A DNA stretch of 64,000 bases, taken from positions 124,001 to 188,000 of the forward strand of contig JARJHS010000011.1 in the NCBI GenBank assembly GCA_029269725.1, written 5' to 3'. The notes beneath the pieces are model-generated. The model did no database searches. It was not told the DNA's origin and worked only from the letters and a program-made list of their open reading frames with translations. Positions 61,521-64,000 of the stretch are shown here, piece after piece. Position numbers and translations under genes: made by a program. Within the stretch, counting starts at the first letter, position 1. Each line of letters opens with the position of its first letter. The DNA comes from Pollutibacter soli. GTDB lineage: Bacteria > Bacteroidota > Bacteroidia > Chitinophagales > Chitinophagaceae.

Positions 61521-61547
61521 CCAGGCAGTAGGCAGCGGGCAGCAGAC
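61521..61547 (+). repeat. Family A array after metG stop
   Basis: TAG CCAGGCAGTAGGCAGCGGG CAGCAG. An inverse tract (CTGCTGCCTGCTGCC) lies at about 62082-62096 ahead of the AsmA-like gene, on the other side of the pseudogene. The rest of 61548-61630 and 61978-62183 shows no gene. Confidence 0.65.
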
Positions 61548-61630
61548 CGGTGCTGACATGCTTTGAAAATAAAATCAGATTTCGAAATCAGGATCGTGAA
61601 GTCATATCGATCTTGATTTCACTTCTCCTG

Positions 61631-61977
61631 TTATTGAATCATCTTGGACAACATTTTGAAGACTTCCACCATGTTAACATTAACAGGTTCAAAATCTGAT
61701 GTACCAGTCTAGTTAAGCATTACCGACAATTCCAATTGTGAATTTGTTTCGACAAGTGATGAACGGGCAATTGTATAAAATCTTTTTCTTTCGGCGGCGC
61801 TGCTTCGTGCTGAACCTTCTGCGATATTAGAACTGATTGAAATCGCTGCCCTCCTTATTTGCGCTTTTAATGAGAAGTTTTCTGAGCAGGCCACTTTTCG
61901 CTTGGGAAATAAAGCTGCTTTGCTAATTCCATCGATCTATGCCAAACGAAAAGTTTCCTGTATCCCCAATCCTGCAT
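61631..61977 (-). pseudogene. Decayed four-helix-bundle (S23/TIGR02436) gene
   Basis: From ATG at 61977 the - strand reads MQDWGYRKLFVWHRSMELAKQLY, the N-terminus of the family. A frameshift near 61890-61900 moves the reading to the next frame, which gives SLKAQIRRAAISISSNIAEGSARS, the family core. An in-frame TAG at 61709-61711 then interrupts it before the C-terminus (DFEPVNVNMVEVFKMLSKM) and the final TAA at 61631-61633. The total of 347 bases equals a full-length gene of about 115 aa. Confidence 0.75.
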
Positions 61978-62162
61978 TCCCTTTATTTTATTGATATGAC
62001 TTTACTATAAGAAAAAAGCGGCACCAAGGTTCCTTAAACCAGTTTGCATGCTTTTTCCTCGCAGGATTCCGTGAATTTTTCTGCTGCCTGCTGCCTTACC
62101 TCTCCCAAAAGTTAAATCTGTAAACCAAATACCTAAATCACTAATCTATTCGTTATCAATCC

Positions 62163-62170
62163 GATATTTG
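62163..62170 (+). promoter_or_regulatory. -7-like box GATATTTG before AsmA-like gene
   Basis: Seven of eight matches to TAnnTTTG, 13 bases before the ATG at 62184. Confidence 0.35.
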
Positions 62171-62183
62171 TGATTACCGCCTG

Positions 62184-64000
62184 ATGAAGCGTATCTTAAA
62201 AATTTCCGGAATTATCATTGGCATCCTTCTTTTGCTATTCCTGGGTGCATACATCTGGGTGATTTACAATGCCCAATATCTTTTACGTGAATTCGTACGT
62301 TCCGAGTCAAAAGGAAAAATAGAAATCGCGAGTCAGAAAGTAAGGTATTCGTTCCGCAAGCAACAGTTCGAAGTGCTCAATCCCAGGATAAGTTCTGCTC
62401 CTTCAGCTGATCAGAGCACTTCCTATGTAATACAATTGAAAAAGATGGTTTTGAATACCGGTTCGCTTCAATCCATCATCTTCCGCAAAACATTTACCAT
62501 CGATTCACTGGATTGTACACAGCCAGTTGTGGAAGTAATAAAAACAAAACCATCAGAAAATAAAAAGATCTCGTTGCCGGAAGAGATTTCAAAAATTTAT
62601 AAGTCGATCGAAGAAGTGATCAGCAAAATGGAGATCCGCCATTTCGCCATCAGAAATGGTAGCTTTTCGCTGATAAGACAATACGATCCTGAATCGCCGC
62701 CGATACATATTTCCAACATCGATCTTACCATCACTAATTTCGGCGAATCTTCTGGATATGATGCCGGAAAGCGCGTTCTGTTTACCGACAAAATCCTGCT
62801 CGAATCACATAACCAGGATATTATTTTCCCTGATGGATTTCATGGTCTCCGCTTCAGCAGGTTCAGATTGAACAGCGAAACCCGTCATATCGAAATTGAC
62901 AGTTGTTATATCTATGGAAACAAAACAAAAAATTCCACTGCTGATTTCGGAGTATTCGTTGATACTCTACGACTGATCAACACGGATCTGAATGCACTGT
63001 CGAGAGCAGATATTATTCGTGTAGACAGTACCGTTTGTCTTAATCCTGAGATTCGTTTCAATCTGGAAGTACAAAATACCGCAGCAGGTTCTGTTTTTTC
63101 ATCAAAGAAAAGAGAAAAAGATAGTCTCGAAGCTGCTTTTAAAAACCTCTTTGCCAATCTCGATCTGAGGGCGATAAACGTATTAAATGCCGGAATTGAT
63201 ATCAAGGTAAAACGCGGAGAAGGAGTAACGACATACACTTCCAAAAAAAGCAATTTCAACCTGATGGGTTTATTGATCCTGAAGGATCCCGAAGTACCTA
63301 TCCAGGTCGAAAGATTTGATTTTGCCATCCGCGACTATAAAGGATTTTCCCGGGACAGCGCATATATGATTCGCTTCGATAGTATACAATTACTAAAAAA
63401 CAGGTTATCACTCAGCAACTTTGCCATTGCACCCAATAGCAGTAATCATAATGCCGATTGGCGTGAAGTAAAAACGAGGGCTTTCCAACTGGAAGATATT
63501 ACCTGGGCAGAATTGATTTACAACAACAAAGTTTTTGCTGAACGTGCTATCCTGGTAAGACCCGAGGTTGAAATCCACAGCCAGACGCGAAAGAAAAAAC
63601 AAAGAGGAAGTTTGTACAGGGTCCTTGATGGATTCAAAGACAATTTTGAAATCAACCAACTGATCCTGAGCGATGCAAAAGTGATTATTCAATCCGGAGA
63701 TGGTACTGTCCTGGAGATGGATCATTTCAATACCGGTATCAAAGCTAATTCTCTTTTAAATGCTGACGATGCGGGTGAACTGATCAACAGTATTGATCGC
63801 TTTTCTTTTGAAAACGGTTTTCTGCGGAACAAGGGCAGGGAGTTTCGCCTGTCGGAAGGTATATATAACGGAAAAGATCAGTCGATTTTTTTAAAAGCCG
63901 CTACCTACACCGGGAATGAACCAGGAAATGCGATTACCGCTGAACATATTAACCTGAAAAATATCGAACGCAAATCTCCATTCCAATTTACTGCTGATTC
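62184..64000 (+). CDS. AsmA-like/DUF748-type large envelope protein (partial)
   Basis: ATG at 62184 opens a frame that runs without a stop to the window end (605 codons seen). The protein starts MKRILKISGIIIGILLLLFLG, a single N-terminal anchor, followed by repeated beta-strand-rich segments (LEVLNPRISS-like, HISNIDLTITNFGESSGYD, LLESHNQDIIF, FHGLRFSRFRLNS). This layout resembles the AsmA/TamB-like repeating beta-groove proteins that carry lipids between membranes, or Bacteroidota DUF748-type proteins. The C-terminus is missing, so the family cannot be fixed. Confidence 0.65.
   Translation, partial: MKRILKISGIIIGILLLLFLGAYIWVIYNAQYLLREFVRSESKGKIEIASQKVRYSFRKQQFEVLNPRISSAPSADQSTSYVIQLKKMVLNTGSLQSIIFRKTFTIDSLDCTQPVVEVIKTKPSENKKISLPEEISKIYKSIEEVISKMEIRHFAIRNGSFSLIRQYDPESPPIHISNIDLTITNFGESSGYDAGKRVLFTDKILLESHNQDIIFPDGFHGLRFSRFRLNSETRHIEIDSCYIYGNKTKNSTADFGVFVDTLRLINTDLNALSRADIIRVDSTVCLNPEIRFNLEVQNTAAGSVFSSKKREKDSLEAAFKNLFANLDLRAINVLNAGIDIKVKRGEGVTTYTSKKSNFNLMGLLILKDPEVPIQVERFDFAIRDYKGFSRDSAYMIRFDSIQLLKNRLSLSNFAIAPNSSNHNADWREVKTRAFQLEDITWAELIYNNKVFAERAILVRPEVEIHSQTRKKKQRGSLYRVLDGFKDNFEINQLILSDAKVIIQSGDGTVLEMDHFNTGIKANSLLNADDAGELINSIDRFSFENGFLRNKGREFRLSEGIYNGKDQSIFLKAATYTGNEPGNAITAEHINLKNIERKSPFQFTAD

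Noticed and set aside
1-64000. tRNA or rRNA genes, prophage, insertion sequences or known defence systems
   Set aside because: No T-arm or rRNA signatures, integrase, transposase or defence domains were recognised on either strand.

Overview
The window looks like a chromosomal segment of a Bacteroidota member, probably of the Chitinophagaceae/Chitinophagales. The evidence is the RpoD that begins [10 protein letters not shown], the -7 boxes of the TAnnTTTG type, the NuoG that lacks the molybdopterin domain, the bS16 with a long basic tail, a DUF5916 protein, and Tat-exported SOD and GH109-like proteins. I see no rRNA, tRNA, CRISPR array, prophage or intact insertion sequence. The gene content is mostly housekeeping; the unusual material lies between the genes.

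Layout. 1-236: C-terminal end of a probable zinc metalloprotease. 561-1832 (-): MacB/FtsX-type permease. 2292-16773 (-): a complete 14-subunit complex I operon, nuoA to nuoN, with an NlpE-like copper-site lipoprotein gene between nuoE and nuoF and two copies of a composite palindromic repeat inside the operon. 16950-19888 (-): small membrane protein, PstS-like lipoprotein and TPR protein. 20473-26484: LMW phosphatase, hisS, thiolase (-), rlmN and two pseudouridine synthases. 26499-30699: Pr6Pr membrane protein, APS/PAPS reductase, 1-Cys peroxiredoxin, dinB and an unknown 160-aa protein. 30888-34350 (-): rimM, rpsP, ffh, rpoD. 34651-39905: START-like protein, unknown protein, LptF/G permease, exported SOD, membrane protein and M20 dipeptidase. 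40612-49606: DPP4-like peptidase, Hsp15-like S4 protein, trmD, PlsC-like acyltransferase, DUF5916 outer-membrane protein and GH109-like glycosidase. 49607-50734: a long gene-poor stretch with two candidate small ORFs. 50735-59036: two tandem alpha/beta hydrolases, xseA/xseB, CPBP protease, small membrane protein, oxyR and two tandem LD-carboxypeptidases. 59409-61520: metG. 61631-61977 (-): a decayed four-helix-bundle gene. 62184-64000: start of a large AsmA-like protein that runs off the window.

How the genes work together. The nuo block builds the NADH-driven proton pump. hisS, metG, rlmN, trmD, rimM, rpsP, ffh and the pseudouridine synthases serve translation and protein targeting. oxyR, the peroxiredoxin and the SOD form a scattered oxidative-stress set, and oxyR carries an OxyR-type ATAG-N7-CTAT site on its own promoter.

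Three patterns deserve attention. First, at least eight genes carry a -7-like box placed exactly four bases before the start codon, which predicts leaderless mRNAs. Second, short-period purine-rich arrays begin at or within about ten bases of the stop codon of eleven genes, always on the sense strand. Third, a composite REP-like palindrome set occurs twice in the nuo operon. All calls come from reading the sequence; no database search was run.
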